Source: Ectothiorhodospira shaposhnikovii
GTDB lineage: Bacteria; Pseudomonadota; Gammaproteobacteria; Ectothiorhodospirales; Ectothiorhodospiraceae
NCBI RefSeq assembly: GCF_022227765.1
Contig: NZ_JAJMLZ010000004.1
Span: 231,333 to 295,332 of the forward strand
Length of the DNA stretch: 64,000 nt
Direction of reading: 5' to 3'
Each line of letters begins with the position of its first letter. Position 1 is the stretch's first letter. Below, in pieces: positions 39,137 through 51,146 of the stretch. The notes below the pieces were generated by a model. The model saw only the letters and a program-made list of their open reading frames with translations, was not told the origin of the DNA and ran no database searches. The position numbers and the translations under genes were made by a program.

Positions 39137-41713
39137 TTACGCCGCCACCACCGGAATCACCTTCCGGGCCGCTTCCTCATACTCCGGCAACTGATCGAAG
39201 TTGAGGTAACGGTAGACCTCGGCGGCCATGGTGTTCAGGCCGGCGGCCTGCTCCATGTACTCCTCCACCGTGGGCAGGCGTCCCAGCACGGCGGCCACCG
39301 CCGCCAGTTCCGCGGAGGCCAGGTAGACATCGGCCCCATCCCCCAGACGGTTGGGGAAGTTGCGGGTGGAGGTGGACACCACCTTGGCACCGGGGGCCAC
39401 CCGGGCCTGATTGCCCATGCACAGGGAGCAACCGGGCATCTCGGTACGGGCGCCGGCCCGACCATAGATGCCGTAGTAGCCCTCTTCCGTCAGCTGACGC
39501 TGATCCATGCGGGTGGGCGGAGACAGCCACAGACGGGTGGGCATCTGGCCCTGGAATTTCTCCAGCAGCTTGCCGGCGGCGCGGAAGTGACCGATGTTGG
39601 TCATGCAGGAACCGATGAACACCTCGTCGATCTTGCCACCGGCCACTTCCGACAGCAGACGGGCGTCGTCAGGATCATTCGGGGCACAGAGGATGGGCTC
39701 CTTGATCTGGTTCAGATCGATCTCGATCACCGCCGCATACTCGGCGTCCGCGTCGGCCCGCATCAGGCTGGGGTTGGCCAGCCACTCTTCCATGGCCTTG
39801 GCGCGACGCTCCAGGGTCCGGGCATCGCCGTAACCGTTGGCGATCATCCAGCGCAGCATGGTGATGTTGGAGCGCAGGTATTCGGCCACCCGCGCTTCGG
39901 ACAGGGCGATGGTGCAGCCGCCGGCGGAACGCTCGGCGGAGGCGTCGGACAGTTCGAACGCCTGCTCCACCGTCAGGTCGTCCAGCCCCTCGATCTCCAG
40001 AATGCGGCCGGAGAAGATGTTCTTCTTGCCCTTCTTCTCCACCGTCAGCAGACCCTGCTGGATGGCCGCATGGGGAATGGCGTGGACCAGGTCGCGCAGG
40101 GTGATACCGGGCTGACGCTCACCCTTGAAACGCACCAGGACCGACTCGGGCATATCCAGGGGCATCACACCGGTGGCGGCGGCAAAGGCCACCAGACCGG
40201 AGCCGGCCGGGAAGGAGATGCCGATGGGGAAACGGGTGTGGGAGTCACCGCCGGTACCCACGGTATCGGGCAGCAGCATGCGGTTCAGCCAGGAGTGGAT
40301 GATGCCGTCGCCCGGACGCAGGGAGACACCGCCCCGGTTCATGATGAAGTCCGGCAGGGTGTGATGGGTCTGCACGTCCACCGGCTTGGGATAGGCGGCG
40401 GTGTGGCAGAAGGACTGCATCACCAGATCGGCCTGGAAGCCCAGGCAGGCCAAATCCTTGAGCTCGTCCCGGGTCATGGGGCCGGTGGTGTCCTGGGAAC
40501 CCACGGTGGTCATGCGGGGCTCGCAGTAGGTGCCGGGGCGAATGCCGGCCACGCCGCAGGCCTTGCCCACCATCTTCTGGGCCAGGGTGAACCCCTTGCC
40601 GCTGTCCACCGGGGCTTGGGGCCGCTTGAACACATCGGAGGCCGGCAGGTTCAAGGCCTGGCGAGCACGGTCGGTCAGGCCGCGACCGATGATCAGGGGA
40701 ATGCGGCCACCGGCGCGGACCTCGTCCAGCATCACCGGGGAGCGCAGTTCGAAGGTGGTGATCACCTCGTCGCTGCCGTGGCGGCAGACCTTGCCGTCGT
40801 GGGGATAGATGTCCACCACGTCCCCCATGTTCAGATGGGTCACATCCAGTTCGATAGGCAGGGCGCCGGCATCTTCCATGGTGTTGAAGAAGATGGGGGC
40901 GATCTTGCCGCCCAGACAGACGCCACCGAAGCGCTTGTTGGGTACGTAGGGGATGTCATCGCCGATGTACCACAGCACCGAATTGGTGGCGGACTTGCGA
41001 GAAGAGCCGGTGCCCATCACGTCACCCACCAGGGCGACCGGGTGACCCTTCTGCTTGAGTGCCTCGATCTGGGCCTGGGCGTTGGTGATGCCTTCACGGG
41101 GCATCTTGTACATGGCCTTGGCGTGAAGGGGGATGTCCGGACGGCTCCAGGCATCCGGGGCCGGGGACAGGTCGTCGGTGTTGGTCTCGCCCGGGACCTT
41201 AAAGAGGGTCACGGTCATCTTCTGGGGCACAGCGGGGCGGCTCAGGAACCACTCGGCATCGGCCCAGGACTGCATCACGGCCTGAGCGTGGCTGTTACCG
41301 GCCTTGGCACGCTCTTCCACGTCGTGGAAGGCATCGAACATGAGCAGGGTGTGCTTGAGTTCCTTGGCGGCGACAGGGGCCAGTTCGGCGTCATCCAGCA
41401 GTTCCACCAGGGTGGAGATGTTGTAACCGCCCTGCATGGTGCCCAGCAGTTCCACGGCGCGGGTGCGATCGATCAGGGGGGAGCTGGCCTCGCCCTTGGC
41501 CACGGCGGACAGGAAGCCGGCCTTCACATAGGCCGCCTCGTCCACGCCCGGGGGCACGCGATGGGTGATGAGGTCCAGCAGGAAGGCTTCCTCGCCGGCG
41601 GGCGGGTTCTTCAGCAGTTCCACCAGCTGGGCGGTCATCTCCGCATCCAGGGGTTTGGGCACCACCCCTTCCGCGGCACGTTCCTGGACATGTTGGCGAT
41701 AGGCTTCAAGCAC
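39137..41713 (-). CDS. acnB: Aconitate hydratase B / 2-methylisocitrate dehydratase
   Basis: The protein is 858 aa, the AcnB architecture: an N-terminal HEAT-like domain ([26 protein letters not shown]), the swivelling domain (about 170-370; [24 protein letters not shown]), then the catalytic domains. Two of the [4Fe-4S] cysteines lie in [13 protein letters not shown]. It interconverts citrate and isocitrate. It is divergent from acnA, 364 bp away. Confidence 0.96.
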   Translation of the reverse strand: MLEAYRQHVQERAAEGVVPKPLDAEMTAQLVELLKNPPAGEEAFLLDLITHRVPPGVDEAAYVKAGFLSAVAKGEASSPLIDRTRAVELLGTMQGGYNISTLVELLDDAELAPVAAKELKHTLLMFDAFHDVEERAKAGNSHAQAVMQSWADAEWFLSRPAVPQKMTVTLFKVPGETNTDDLSPAPDAWSRPDIPLHAKAMYKMPREGITNAQAQIEALKQKGHPVALVGDVMGTGSSRKSATNSVLWYIGDDIPYVPNKRFGGVCLGGKIAPIFFNTMEDAGALPIELDVTHLNMGDVVDIYPHDGKVCRHGSDEVITTFELRSPVMLDEVRAGGRIPLIIGRGLTDRARQALNLPASDVFKRPQAPVDSGKGFTLAQKMVGKACGVAGIRPGTYCEPRMTTVGSQDTTGPMTRDELKDLACLGFQADLVMQSFCHTAAYPKPVDVQTHHTLPDFIMNRGGVSLRPGDGIIHSWLNRMLLPDTVGTGGDSHTRFPIGISFPAGSGLVAFAAATGVMPLDMPESVLVRFKGERQPGITLRDLVHAIPHAAIQQGLLTVEKKGKKNIFSGRILEIEGLDDLTVEQAFELSDASAERSAGGCTIALSEARVAEYLRSNITMLRWMIANGYGDARTLERRAKAMEEWLANPSLMRADADAEYAAVIEIDLNQIKEPILCAPNDPDDARLLSEVAGGKIDEVFIGSCMTNIGHFRAAGKLLEKFQGQMPTRLWLSPPTRMDQRQLTEEGYYGIYGRAGARTEMPGCSLCMGNQARVAPGAKVVSTSTRNFPNRLGDGADVYLASAELAAVAAVLGRLPTVEEYMEQAAGLNTMAAEVYRYLNFDQLPEYEEAARKVIPVVAA

Positions 41714-42077
41714 GTGTGTGATCCTCTTTAACGCCCCGGTTGCCCGGGGAGGGATGAAATATCCCTTATGATCAATCTGTTATTTTGACAGACAGGGTTA
41801 TTGCGCGGCAGCATTCTAAACCACCTGAAGGGTGACAGACCAGAAATGCCTGATGCGAGGGTGTGCCATACTCACCTGGTGACTTTCGCAGAACTGACGA
41901 CTCTCAACAATGCCAAGCCCCGTCATTCCCGCAGACATGCCAAACTCCGTCATTCCCGCGCAAGCGGGAATCCATTCGGGAGAACTCGGAAACCCTGGAC
42001 TCCCGATTTTTCGGGAGTGACGGCTTTACCGCCATCTTTCCCCGGTGCTGAATCCGGGGTCTTTCGCGGAGACACTG
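41714..42077. other. Divergent acnB-acnA regulatory region with palindromic repeats
   Basis: This 364-bp gap must hold both aconitase promoters. The acnB side contains AT-rich text near 41770-41800. The acnA side is filled by palindromic repeats ending 56 bp before the acnA start. No protein-coding region is convincing. Confidence 0.6.
41921..42022. repeat. BIME-like cluster of 27-bp palindromic repeats upstream of acnA
   Basis: A half copy (41921-41932), a full copy (41948-41974) and an inverted copy (41996-42022, centre CGATTTTTCG) are present. The two full copies face each other across 21 bp. Confidence 0.85.
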
Positions 42078-44816
42078 ATGAGCAACAGTTTCAACACCGA
42101 GGACACCCTGGACGTTCAGGGCCGGACCTATCACATCCACAGCCTCGCCCCGCTCCGGAAAACCCACGATCTGGACCGCCTGCCCTTCTCCCTCAAGATC
42201 CTGCTGGAAAACCTCCTGCGCTGCGAGGACGGGCACAACATCACCCGGGCACACATCCAGGCCCTGCTGGACTGGGACCCCAAGGCCGAACCCAGCGCGG
42301 AAATCGGTTTCACCCCGGCCAGGGTGGTACTGCAGGACTTCACCGGCGTCCCCGCCGTGGTCGACCTGGCCGCCATGCGTGATGCCATGCACGCCCTGGG
42401 CAAGGATCCGAAACGGATCAATCCCCTGGCCCCGGTGGACCTGGTGATCGACCACTCGGTGATGGTGGATCACTTCGGCCAAAAAAACGCCCTGGACCTG
42501 AACATCAAACTGGAATACCACCGCAACAAGGAACGCTACCAGTTCCTGCGCTGGGGCCAGCAGGCCTTTGAAAACTTCCGCGTGGTGCCCCCGGGCACCG
42601 GCATCGTCCATCAGGTGAACCTGGAATACCTGGCCCAGACCGTCTTCGTGCGTGACGACAACGGCAGCCTCCACGCCTATCCCGATACCCTGGTGGGCAC
42701 TGACTCCCACACCACCATGGTCAATGGCCTGGGCGTGCTGGGCTGGGGCGTGGGCGGCATCGAGGCCGAGGCCGCCATGCTCGGCCAACCCATCTCCATG
42801 CTCATTCCCCAGGTGGTCGGCTTCAGACTCAGCGGCCGGCTACCGGAAGGCGCTACCGCCACCGACCTGGTACTCACCGTCACCCAGATGCTCAGACAGC
42901 ACGGCGTGGTGGGCAAGTTCGTGGAATTTTTCGGCGACGGCCTGGACCACCTGCCCCTGGCGGATCGGGCCACCATCGCCAACATGGCCCCGGAATACGG
43001 CGCCACCTGCGGCATCTTCCCCATCGACCGGGAAACCCTGGAATACCTGCGCCTCTCGGGCCGGGATGAATCTCGCATCGCCCTGGTGGAGGCCTATGCC
43101 CGTCATCAGGGTCTGTGGCGCGACACCGGCGCCCGGCAGGCCGACTATTCCGACATCCTGACACTGGATCTGGCCGGTGTGGTGCCCAGCCTGGCGGGAC
43201 CGCGTCGGCCCCAGGACCGGATTCCCCTGGATCAGGCCCGCCGCAACTTCAGCGACACCCTCGACCGATTCCTCAAGGAACATCACGCCACCCCGACGGA
43301 CCGGGAAGAGGCCCGCTTTGCCGATGAAGGCGGCCATGCCGCCCCCGGGGTGGACGACAGCCATGAAAAGGGCGCGGTGGAATACGAGATGGACGGCGAG
43401 CGACACCTGCTCAAGCACGGCGCCGTGGTGATCGCCGCCATCACCTCCTGTACCAACACCTCCAACCCGGCAGTGCTGCTGGCCGCCGGCCTGCTGGCGA
43501 AGAAGGCCCTGGAAAAGGGCCTCAAGCCCAAACCCTGGGTCAAGACCTCCCTGGCACCCGGTTCCCAGGTGGTCCCGGCCTATCTGCAACAGGCCGGACT
43601 CCTGCAACCTCTGGAAGCCCTGGGCTTCTCGGTGGTGGGCTTTGGCTGCACCACCTGTATCGGCAACGCCGGCCCGCTGCCCGAACCCATCGGCAATGCC
43701 ATCCGCGAGGGTGACCTGATGGTGGCGGCGGTGCTCTCAGGCAACCGCAACTTTGAAGGCCGCATCCATGCCGATGTGCGCACCAACTACCTGGCCTCTC
43801 CGCCCCTGGTGGTGGCCTACGCCCTGGCGGGGACCATGGCCGTGGATCTGTACCAGGACCCGCTGGGGACGGACAACCAGGGCCAACCGATCCATCTCAA
43901 GGACATCTGGCCCAGTCAGGCCGAGATCCACCGACTCATGGGGACCAGCATCCACTCGACCATGTTCCGGGAGAAGTACGCCGACGTCTTCGAAGGCGAT
44001 GCCAACTGGCGGCAGATCCTTGTCACCGAGTCGGAACGCTACGACTGGGCCGAGTCCACCTACGTAAAGAACCCGCCCTACTTCGAGGGCATGACACTGG
44101 ACCCCGAGCCGCCCGAAGCCATCCGGGATGCCCGCTGCCTGGTCATGGTGGGCGATTCCATCACCACCGATCACATCTCTCCCGCCGGCGGCATTCACCC
44201 GGAGAGCCCGGCTGGGCAATACCTGCAGGCCCTGGGTATCGAACCCAGGGAATTCAACTCCTATGGCTCCCGGCGCGGCAATCATGAAGTGATGATGCGA
44301 GGCACCTTCGCCAACGTGCGCCTGCGCAACCGTCTGGCGCCGGGTACCGAGGGGGGCTGGACCCGCCACCTGCCCGATGGCGAGTCAATGAGCATCTACG
44401 ACGCCGCCATGGCCTACCGTGAGAAAGGCACACCGCTGGTGGTCCTGGCCGGCAAGGAATACGGTACCGGCTCCTCCCGGGACTGGGCGGCCAAGGGGAC
44501 ACGGCTACTGGGCATTCGCGCAGTGATCGCCGAAAGTTTCGAGCGCATCCACCGTTCCAACCTGGTCGGATTCGGGGTGCTGCCCCTGCAGTTCCTTCCC
44601 GGCGAGAACGCCGAGACCCTGTCGCTGTCGGGGCATGAGCGCTACAGCATCGGCTCGCTGGACGACGACCCGAACGAGGTCACCGTGACCGTAGAGGCGG
44701 ATGACGGTGTCCGGAGAGAGTTCAAGGCTCGGGTACGCATCGATACCCCGAAGGAATGGGAGTACTATCGACATGGTGGGATCCTGCATTACGTCATCCG
44801 GCAACTGGCATCCTGA
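42078..44816 (+). CDS. acnA: Aconitate hydratase A
   Basis: The protein is 912 aa. It begins [23 protein letters not shown]. Cluster cysteines are in [21 protein letters not shown] and [18 protein letters not shown]; other blocks are [21 protein letters not shown] and [15 protein letters not shown]. It is the same reaction as AcnB; AcnA is usually the stable, stress-resistant form. The start follows GCGGAGA. Confidence 0.96.
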   Translation: MSNSFNTEDTLDVQGRTYHIHSLAPLRKTHDLDRLPFSLKILLENLLRCEDGHNITRAHIQALLDWDPKAEPSAEIGFTPARVVLQDFTGVPAVVDLAAMRDAMHALGKDPKRINPLAPVDLVIDHSVMVDHFGQKNALDLNIKLEYHRNKERYQFLRWGQQAFENFRVVPPGTGIVHQVNLEYLAQTVFVRDDNGSLHAYPDTLVGTDSHTTMVNGLGVLGWGVGGIEAEAAMLGQPISMLIPQVVGFRLSGRLPEGATATDLVLTVTQMLRQHGVVGKFVEFFGDGLDHLPLADRATIANMAPEYGATCGIFPIDRETLEYLRLSGRDESRIALVEAYARHQGLWRDTGARQADYSDILTLDLAGVVPSLAGPRRPQDRIPLDQARRNFSDTLDRFLKEHHATPTDREEARFADEGGHAAPGVDDSHEKGAVEYEMDGERHLLKHGAVVIAAITSCTNTSNPAVLLAAGLLAKKALEKGLKPKPWVKTSLAPGSQVVPAYLQQAGLLQPLEALGFSVVGFGCTTCIGNAGPLPEPIGNAIREGDLMVAAVLSGNRNFEGRIHADVRTNYLASPPLVVAYALAGTMAVDLYQDPLGTDNQGQPIHLKDIWPSQAEIHRLMGTSIHSTMFREKYADVFEGDANWRQILVTESERYDWAESTYVKNPPYFEGMTLDPEPPEAIRDARCLVMVGDSITTDHISPAGGIHPESPAGQYLQALGIEPREFNSYGSRRGNHEVMMRGTFANVRLRNRLAPGTEGGWTRHLPDGESMSIYDAAMAYREKGTPLVVLAGKEYGTGSSRDWAAKGTRLLGIRAVIAESFERIHRSNLVGFGVLPLQFLPGENAETLSLSGHERYSIGSLDDDPNEVTVTVEADDGVRREFKARVRIDTPKEWEYYRHGGILHYVIRQLAS

Positions 44817-44889
44817 GGGAAACGTCCGACGAAGATTCCAAAGCGGAAATCCCGTTGCGGCAAGTGATCCGCCGATCATCCATCAATGC

Positions 44890-45022
44890 CATTCCCGCGC
44901 AAGCGGGAATCCAATCGGCTATATCACATGCGTTGATGAGCTCGCCATTCCGTCATTCCCGCGAACGCGGGAATCCAGTAGCATGCTGACAATAACGGAC
45001 TCCCGCCCGTGTGGGAGTGACG
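44890..45022. repeat. Palindromic repeats between acnA and the HDOD operon
   Basis: One full copy at about 44890-44913, a second at 44951-44977 and an inverted copy at 44997-45022 (centre CCCGTG). The last two form an inverted pair with a 19-bp spacer. They end 32 bp before the next gene. Confidence 0.85.
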
Positions 45023-45054
45023 GCAAGACGCTGGAAAAACCAGGGGGCTGACGG

Positions 45055-45441
45055 ATGGACGGCAAGATCAACATCCCGGCGGACAGGGCCACGCCAGGCG
45101 CGGTACTGGCGGAAGATGTGCGGGATCGCAGCGGCAGGCTCCTGCTGTCCGCCGGTCTGCCCCTGAGAGACAAGCATATTCGCGTCCTCAAGACCTGGGG
45201 TGTCAATGAGATTACCGTCTGGACAGACAAGGAGGTTCCGGTCATGCACCCGGATTCATCGGCCAACGGCGACGCCCAGGGAGCCCCCCGCGAAGTCAGC
45301 GAAGCATCACTGACCCAGGCCAGAAGCATCATGGCCACAGCCTTCATGCACGTGGATCTTGCCAATCCCGTCATGGATGTCTTGTTCAAGGTATCGACGG
45401 CGCGCCTTGCAAGGAAACTTGACGCCAAAGGCAATCCATGA
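45055..45441 (+). CDS. Small protein resembling the N-terminal domain of HD-GYP/HDOD regulators
   Basis: The protein is 128 aa. Residues 1-60 (INIPADRATPGAVLAEDVRDRSGRLLLSAGLPLRDKHIRVLKTWGVNEITVW) look like the small beta-rich domain often found at the N-terminus of HD-GYP phosphodiesterases. The rest is a helical tail (SLTQARSIMATAFMHVDL ANPVMDVLFKVSTARLAR). No enzyme motif is visible. Its stop overlaps the start of the HDOD gene (ATGA), so the two products probably act together. Function unknown. Confidence 0.78.
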   Translation: MDGKINIPADRATPGAVLAEDVRDRSGRLLLSAGLPLRDKHIRVLKTWGVNEITVWTDKEVPVMHPDSSANGDAQGAPREVSEASLTQARSIMATAFMHVDLANPVMDVLFKVSTARLARKLDAKGNP

Positions 45442-46286
45442 CGACATCGATCATTCAGGACATCCTCGCCGACAACCCGGAACTAGGCACCCTGCCGAGC
45501 GTCTTTCATCGCGTCGAGGCCGCGGTCAACGACCCCACCAGTTCCTTCGAGGCCATGAGCCGGGCCATCGAGACCGACAGCGCCCTGACAGCCAAATTGC
45601 TCCGCATCGCCAACAGCAGCCTCTACAACTTTCCCGGCCAGATCAGCAGTATCGACCGCGCCATCAGCATCATCGGCACCCAGCAACTGCGCGACCTGGT
45701 TCTTGCCGCCACCATCATCCGCTATTTCAACCGGCTTCCCGTGGCGGGGGTCGACATGGAAAGCTTCTGGCGACACAGCATCGTCACCGCGCTCCTGGCC
45801 CGCAGTCTGGCCGGTGCCCGGCGCGAAGCCAACGTGGAACGCTTCTATGTGGCCGGCCTGCTTCACGACATCGGCCGCCTGCTCATGTTCATGCACATGA
45901 CCGAGACATCGGCCCGGGTCCTGGCGCACCGGGATGCACACCAATGCCTGTTGTTCCAGGCGGAACAGGCGATTCTGGGAATGGACCATGCCGAGTTGGG
46001 CGGGGATCTGCTGCAGGCCTGGAACCTGCCACAAGCCTTCGAGGAGCCGGTCCGTTATCATCACACGCCGGGCCTGGCCGCCCAGTACCCCATCGAAACG
46101 GCCGTCGTCCATGTGGCGGACAGCATTGCCAATGCCCTGAGACTGGGTACCAGCGGAGAGCGCTATGTCCCCCCGATTGATGATGAGGCCTGGATTCGCA
46201 TTGCCCTGTCCGAAACCATGCTGGAACAGGTGATCACCCATACCGACATGCACTACCAGCAGGTCGTCGATGTATTCACGGCATGA
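45438..46286 (+). CDS. HDOD domain signalling protein
   Basis: The protein is 282 aa. The HDOD domain fills most of it: LGTLPSVFHRVEAAVNDPTSSFEAMSRAIETDSALTAKLLRIANSSLY at the start, IDRAISIIGTQQLRDLVLAATI, SFWRHSIVTALLARSL, and an HD-like AGLLHDIGRLLMF. HDOD proteins lie in regulatory networks for cyclic-di-GMP, chemotaxis and motility; many lack catalysis, but the H-D pair here (LLHDIG) is kept. It overlaps both neighbours by 4 bp. Confidence 0.92.
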   Translation: MTTSIIQDILADNPELGTLPSVFHRVEAAVNDPTSSFEAMSRAIETDSALTAKLLRIANSSLYNFPGQISSIDRAISIIGTQQLRDLVLAATIIRYFNRLPVAGVDMESFWRHSIVTALLARSLAGARREANVERFYVAGLLHDIGRLLMFMHMTETSARVLAHRDAHQCLLFQAEQAILGMDHAELGGDLLQAWNLPQAFEEPVRYHHTPGLAAQYPIETAVVHVADSIANALRLGTSGERYVPPIDDEAWIRIALSETMLEQVITHTDMHYQQVVDVFTA

Positions 46287-48241
46287 AAATGACTAAAAAA
46301 GACTCACCTCACCGGGCAGAAATCGACTATCTGCGTGAGCGTGTGGCTTATCTCGAGGCAGCCAATCACTGGCATCACTATGCCATGGATGTACTGGCTT
46401 CCATGACCTCGATTTTCGGTGACCACCGTCACAACCGAGATACCCAAACCATCCTCAAATGCGCGCACGACTGCGTGATCCGCGTTCTGACCCTTGAGGA
46501 TGCGGGTTATTACATTGTTGATGACGACTCCAACTTCAATCTCGCATACCGTCAGCCCGGCTGCACGGATGAGGAGCTGGAGGCCGCCGTCGAATGCCTG
46601 ATCGACGAAGGCAAGTTCGCCTGGGCCATCAACCAGAATCACCCGGTATGCATCCACGCGGGAGGCCGGTATCCGGCCGACACCCATCTGGTGATGCACG
46701 TCGTCTCCACCCGTACACGCATCCGCGGTATGTTCGTCGGCCGTATCCGCGGCACCGCCCTGCGCGCCGCCGAGTCAGGCCTCAAGGTGCTGTCCATCAT
46801 CCTTTTCAATACGGCCTATGCACTCGAGAGTGCCGCCCTCTACGCCCTCAGGGAGCAACAGCATCAGACCCTGCGCAAGATCACCCAGCGCCAGTCGAAG
46901 GAGCTGCTTCACCAGCACAGTCACGACACCCTCACCGGCCTGCCCAACCGGGTTCTGTTCAGTGATCGCCTCAGCCAGCTGATGCAGCGCCGGGGCGTAC
47001 CCGACGGGCATATCGCCGTGATCCTGATGGATCTGGACCACTTCAAGCGAGTGAATGATTCCCTGGGGCATCGCGCGGGAGATATCCTGATCCGCCGTCT
47101 CGCCGGCGAGATGCGCAACACCTTTCTCTCGGCCGAGGTGACCCGACGCTACCATCTGGACGTCGCCAACGTGACCCTCTCCCGACTGGGCGGCGATGAA
47201 TTCGGCATCATCCTGGACAACGTGGCCTCGCTGGATCTGGTGGCTCGTTTCGTCCAGCAACTGATCGAAAGCATCAGCCGTGAACATGAGGTCATGGATC
47301 ATCAGGTGTTCATCACCTGCAGTGCCGGCATCAGCATCCACCCCTTCGACGGCAATGACGCGGACACCCTGATCAAGAACGCCGACGCGGCCATGTACGA
47401 AGCCAAGCAGCGCGGCCGCAACCTCTACCAGTTCTATACCAAAGACCTCAATTCCCAGACCTACCGCCACCTGGTGCTGGAAAACCAGCTGGTCAAGGCC
47501 CTGGCCCGGGACGAGTTCGACATCCACTACCAGCCCCAGGTCTCCCTGCGAACCGGCAAGGTGGAAGCCCTGGAGGCGCTGGTGCGCTGGCATCACCCGG
47601 AGAAGGGGCTACTGAGCCCGGCCCATTTCATTCCCATTGCCGAAGACACCGGCATCATCGAAGGCCTGGGGCTATGGGTGCTCAAGCGGGTATGCGAGGA
47701 CATGCACCGGCTGCGGGAAGCGGACATCGAGCCTCCCCGCATGGCCATCAACCTGTCGGCACGCCAGTTCCGGCAGGCCAAGCTGGTGGAAAGATATGCC
47801 GCCATCCTCAAGGAGCACGATATCTCGCCCCACCGTATCGAACTGGAGCTGACGGAAAGCACCATCATGCAGGACATCCACGTGGCCGTGGACATGTTCC
47901 GGCAATTGCATCAGCTGGGTTTCCGGCTGGCAGTGGATGATTTCGGCACCGGTTACTCGTCCCTCAACAACTTGAAGCATTTTCCCATCCATACTCTCAA
48001 GATCGATCGCTCCTTTGTGAGTGACACCCCCCATGACCGCGACGATACGGCCATCGTCACGGCCATCGTCGCCATGGCCAAGGGGCTGGGCCTGGAAGTG
48101 GTGGCGGAAGGCGTGGAAAACGAGGAACAACTGGCCTTCCTCAAACAGCTCGATTGTGAATTCATTCAGGGTTATTACTTCAGTAAACCGCTTACATTCA
48201 ATAATTTATGCAAATATCTTAAAGATTTTTCCTACTCCTGA
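46283..48241 (+). CDS. Bifunctional GGDEF/EAL cyclic-di-GMP protein
   Basis: The protein is 652 aa, without membrane segments. A short coiled coil (about 10-30) and a GAF-like sensor region (about 45-190) precede the GGDEF domain (about 210-385; DLDHFKRVNDSLGH, RLGGDEFGIIL intact) and the EAL domain (about 395-645; EALEALVRWHH, AINLSARQF, LELTES, VDDFGTGYSS, LKIDRSF, AEGVENE and IQGYYFSKP intact). Both synthesis and breakdown of cyclic-di-GMP are possible. It is the last gene of the HDOD operon (ATGA overlap). Its stop is 1 bp from the convergent fumC stop. The last 20 codons are AT-rich. Confidence 0.95.
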   Translation: MKMTKKDSPHRAEIDYLRERVAYLEAANHWHHYAMDVLASMTSIFGDHRHNRDTQTILKCAHDCVIRVLTLEDAGYYIVDDDSNFNLAYRQPGCTDEELEAAVECLIDEGKFAWAINQNHPVCIHAGGRYPADTHLVMHVVSTRTRIRGMFVGRIRGTALRAAESGLKVLSIILFNTAYALESAALYALREQQHQTLRKITQRQSKELLHQHSHDTLTGLPNRVLFSDRLSQLMQRRGVPDGHIAVILMDLDHFKRVNDSLGHRAGDILIRRLAGEMRNTFLSAEVTRRYHLDVANVTLSRLGGDEFGIILDNVASLDLVARFVQQLIESISREHEVMDHQVFITCSAGISIHPFDGNDADTLIKNADAAMYEAKQRGRNLYQFYTKDLNSQTYRHLVLENQLVKALARDEFDIHYQPQVSLRTGKVEALEALVRWHHPEKGLLSPAHFIPIAEDTGIIEGLGLWVLKRVCEDMHRLREADIEPPRMAINLSARQFRQAKLVERYAAILKEHDISPHRIELELTESTIMQDIHVAVDMFRQLHQLGFRLAVDDFGTGYSSLNNLKHFPIHTLKIDRSFVSDTPHDRDDTAIVTAIVAMAKGLGLEVVAEGVENEEQLAFLKQLDCEFIQGYYFSKPLTFNNLCKYLKDFSYS

Positions 48242-48242
48242 T

Positions 48243-49652
48243 TCATGCCTCACCCTCGCGCCCCCCACTGCCGGCTGAAGGCCCGGTCAGTGCCATCGGA
48301 TCCAGCAAGCGACGCAGCTCGGCCTCATCCAGATCCGTCATCTCCAGCGCCACCTCCAGCACGGGCCTGCCCTCCGCATAGGCCCGCTTGGCAATTGCCG
48401 CCCCTTGCTCATACCCGATTACCGGATTGAGCGCCGTCACCAGGATGGGATTGCGTTCCAGCATGGCCTTGAGCCGTGACTCATCCACCGTCAGGCCTGC
48501 CACGGCCTTTTCCCGCAGCAGCACAATACCTCGGGCCAACAGTTCGATACTTTCAAGCAGATCGTGAGCCATCAGCGGTAACATTACGTTAAGCTGAAAG
48601 TTTCCGGACTGACCGGCGATGCCGATCGTGACATCGTTTCCCATCACCCGGGCACAGATCATCGCCACCGCCTCCGGAAGCACCGGATTCACCTTGCCGG
48701 GCATGATGCTGCTTCCGGGCTGCAGGGCCGGCAGCCGGATCTCGCCCAGCCCGGCCAGCGGCCCCGAGTTCATCCAGCGCAGATCGTTGCAGATCTTCAT
48801 CAGGCTCACGGCCAGGGTCTTGAGCTGCCCGCTCATCTCCACCGCCGCATCCTGAGCCGCCATCCCTTCGAACCGGCTCGGCTTGATGACGAACATCACC
48901 CCGGTGCGACGGGAGAGTATCCGGGCGACGCGATCTCCCAGCTCGGGATGGGCGTTCACCCCCGTCCCCACGGCGGTTCCGCCGACGGCCAACTCCACCA
49001 AACGGGGAAATCCGTCTTCCAGGCGCTCCGCCCCGTAACGCAGCTGCTGGGCCCAGGCCCCCAGTTCCTGGTCCAGTCGCACGGGCATGGCGTCCATCAG
49101 ATGGGTACGCCCGGTCTTCACCAGACCGGCAAGGGACAGGGCGCGCTCGTCGATGCAGTCCGCCAGCTCCAGCACCGCCGGGATCAGCTGCCGGCGCAAC
49201 GCCACGGCGGCAGCCACATGCAACGTGGTCGGGATCACATCGTTGGAACTCTGCCCGAGATTGACGTGATCATTGGGGTGCACGGTCGCCCCCAGGTGCC
49301 GGGATGCCAGCGTGGCGATCACCTCATTGGCATTCATGTTCGAGCTGGTGCCGCTGCCGGTCTGGAACACATCCACCGGAAAGTGCTCCACGTGCTCTCC
49401 CCGTGAGACGGCATCCGCCGCCGCGATGATGGCCTCGGCCATTTTTTCGGGCAGCAGGCCCAGATCCCGGTTGGCCTGGGCACAGGCCGCCTTCACATGG
49501 CCCAGGGCGCGGATGAAGGCCACCGGCATGGGCTTGCCGCTGATCCGGAAATGATTCACGGCACGCTGGGTCTGGGCACCGTACAAAGCGGTGTCAGGGA
49601 CCTCCACCGGGCCCATGCTGTCATGCTCGATGCGTGTCCTGGCAGGGTCCAT
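48243..49652 (-). CDS. fumC: Class II fumarate hydratase
   Basis: The protein is 469 aa. Signature GSSIMPGKVNPVLPEA, with QTGSGTSSNMNANEVIA, NDHVNLGQSSNDVIPT and VGGTAVGTGVNAHPEL. It is the iron-free fumarase, oxygen-stable, converting fumarate to malate. It is divergent from purB across 106 bp. Confidence 0.95.
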   Translation of the reverse strand: MDPARTRIEHDSMGPVEVPDTALYGAQTQRAVNHFRISGKPMPVAFIRALGHVKAACAQANRDLGLLPEKMAEAIIAAADAVSRGEHVEHFPVDVFQTGSGTSSNMNANEVIATLASRHLGATVHPNDHVNLGQSSNDVIPTTLHVAAAVALRRQLIPAVLELADCIDERALSLAGLVKTGRTHLMDAMPVRLDQELGAWAQQLRYGAERLEDGFPRLVELAVGGTAVGTGVNAHPELGDRVARILSRRTGVMFVIKPSRFEGMAAQDAAVEMSGQLKTLAVSLMKICNDLRWMNSGPLAGLGEIRLPALQPGSSIMPGKVNPVLPEAVAMICARVMGNDVTIGIAGQSGNFQLNVMLPLMAHDLLESIELLARGIVLLREKAVAGLTVDESRLKAMLERNPILVTALNPVIGYEQGAAIAKRAYAEGRPVLEVALEMTDLDEAELRRLLDPMALTGPSAGSGGREGEA

Positions 49653-49717
49653 GTCTCTGTCTCCTCTGCGTGAGCGGCGCGACGGCGCCCCAACGGGGCG
49701 AATCCTCTATCCTGTAG

Positions 49718-51126
<1,409 letters not shown>

Positions 51127-51146
51127 AGGATTTTCGTGAGGCCAAC

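Noticed and set aside
39587..41731. A 714-codon open frame antisense to acnB
   Set aside because: It is a shadow of the codon pattern of acnB in a GC-rich genome; its translation is rich in Gly, His and Gln without any domain.
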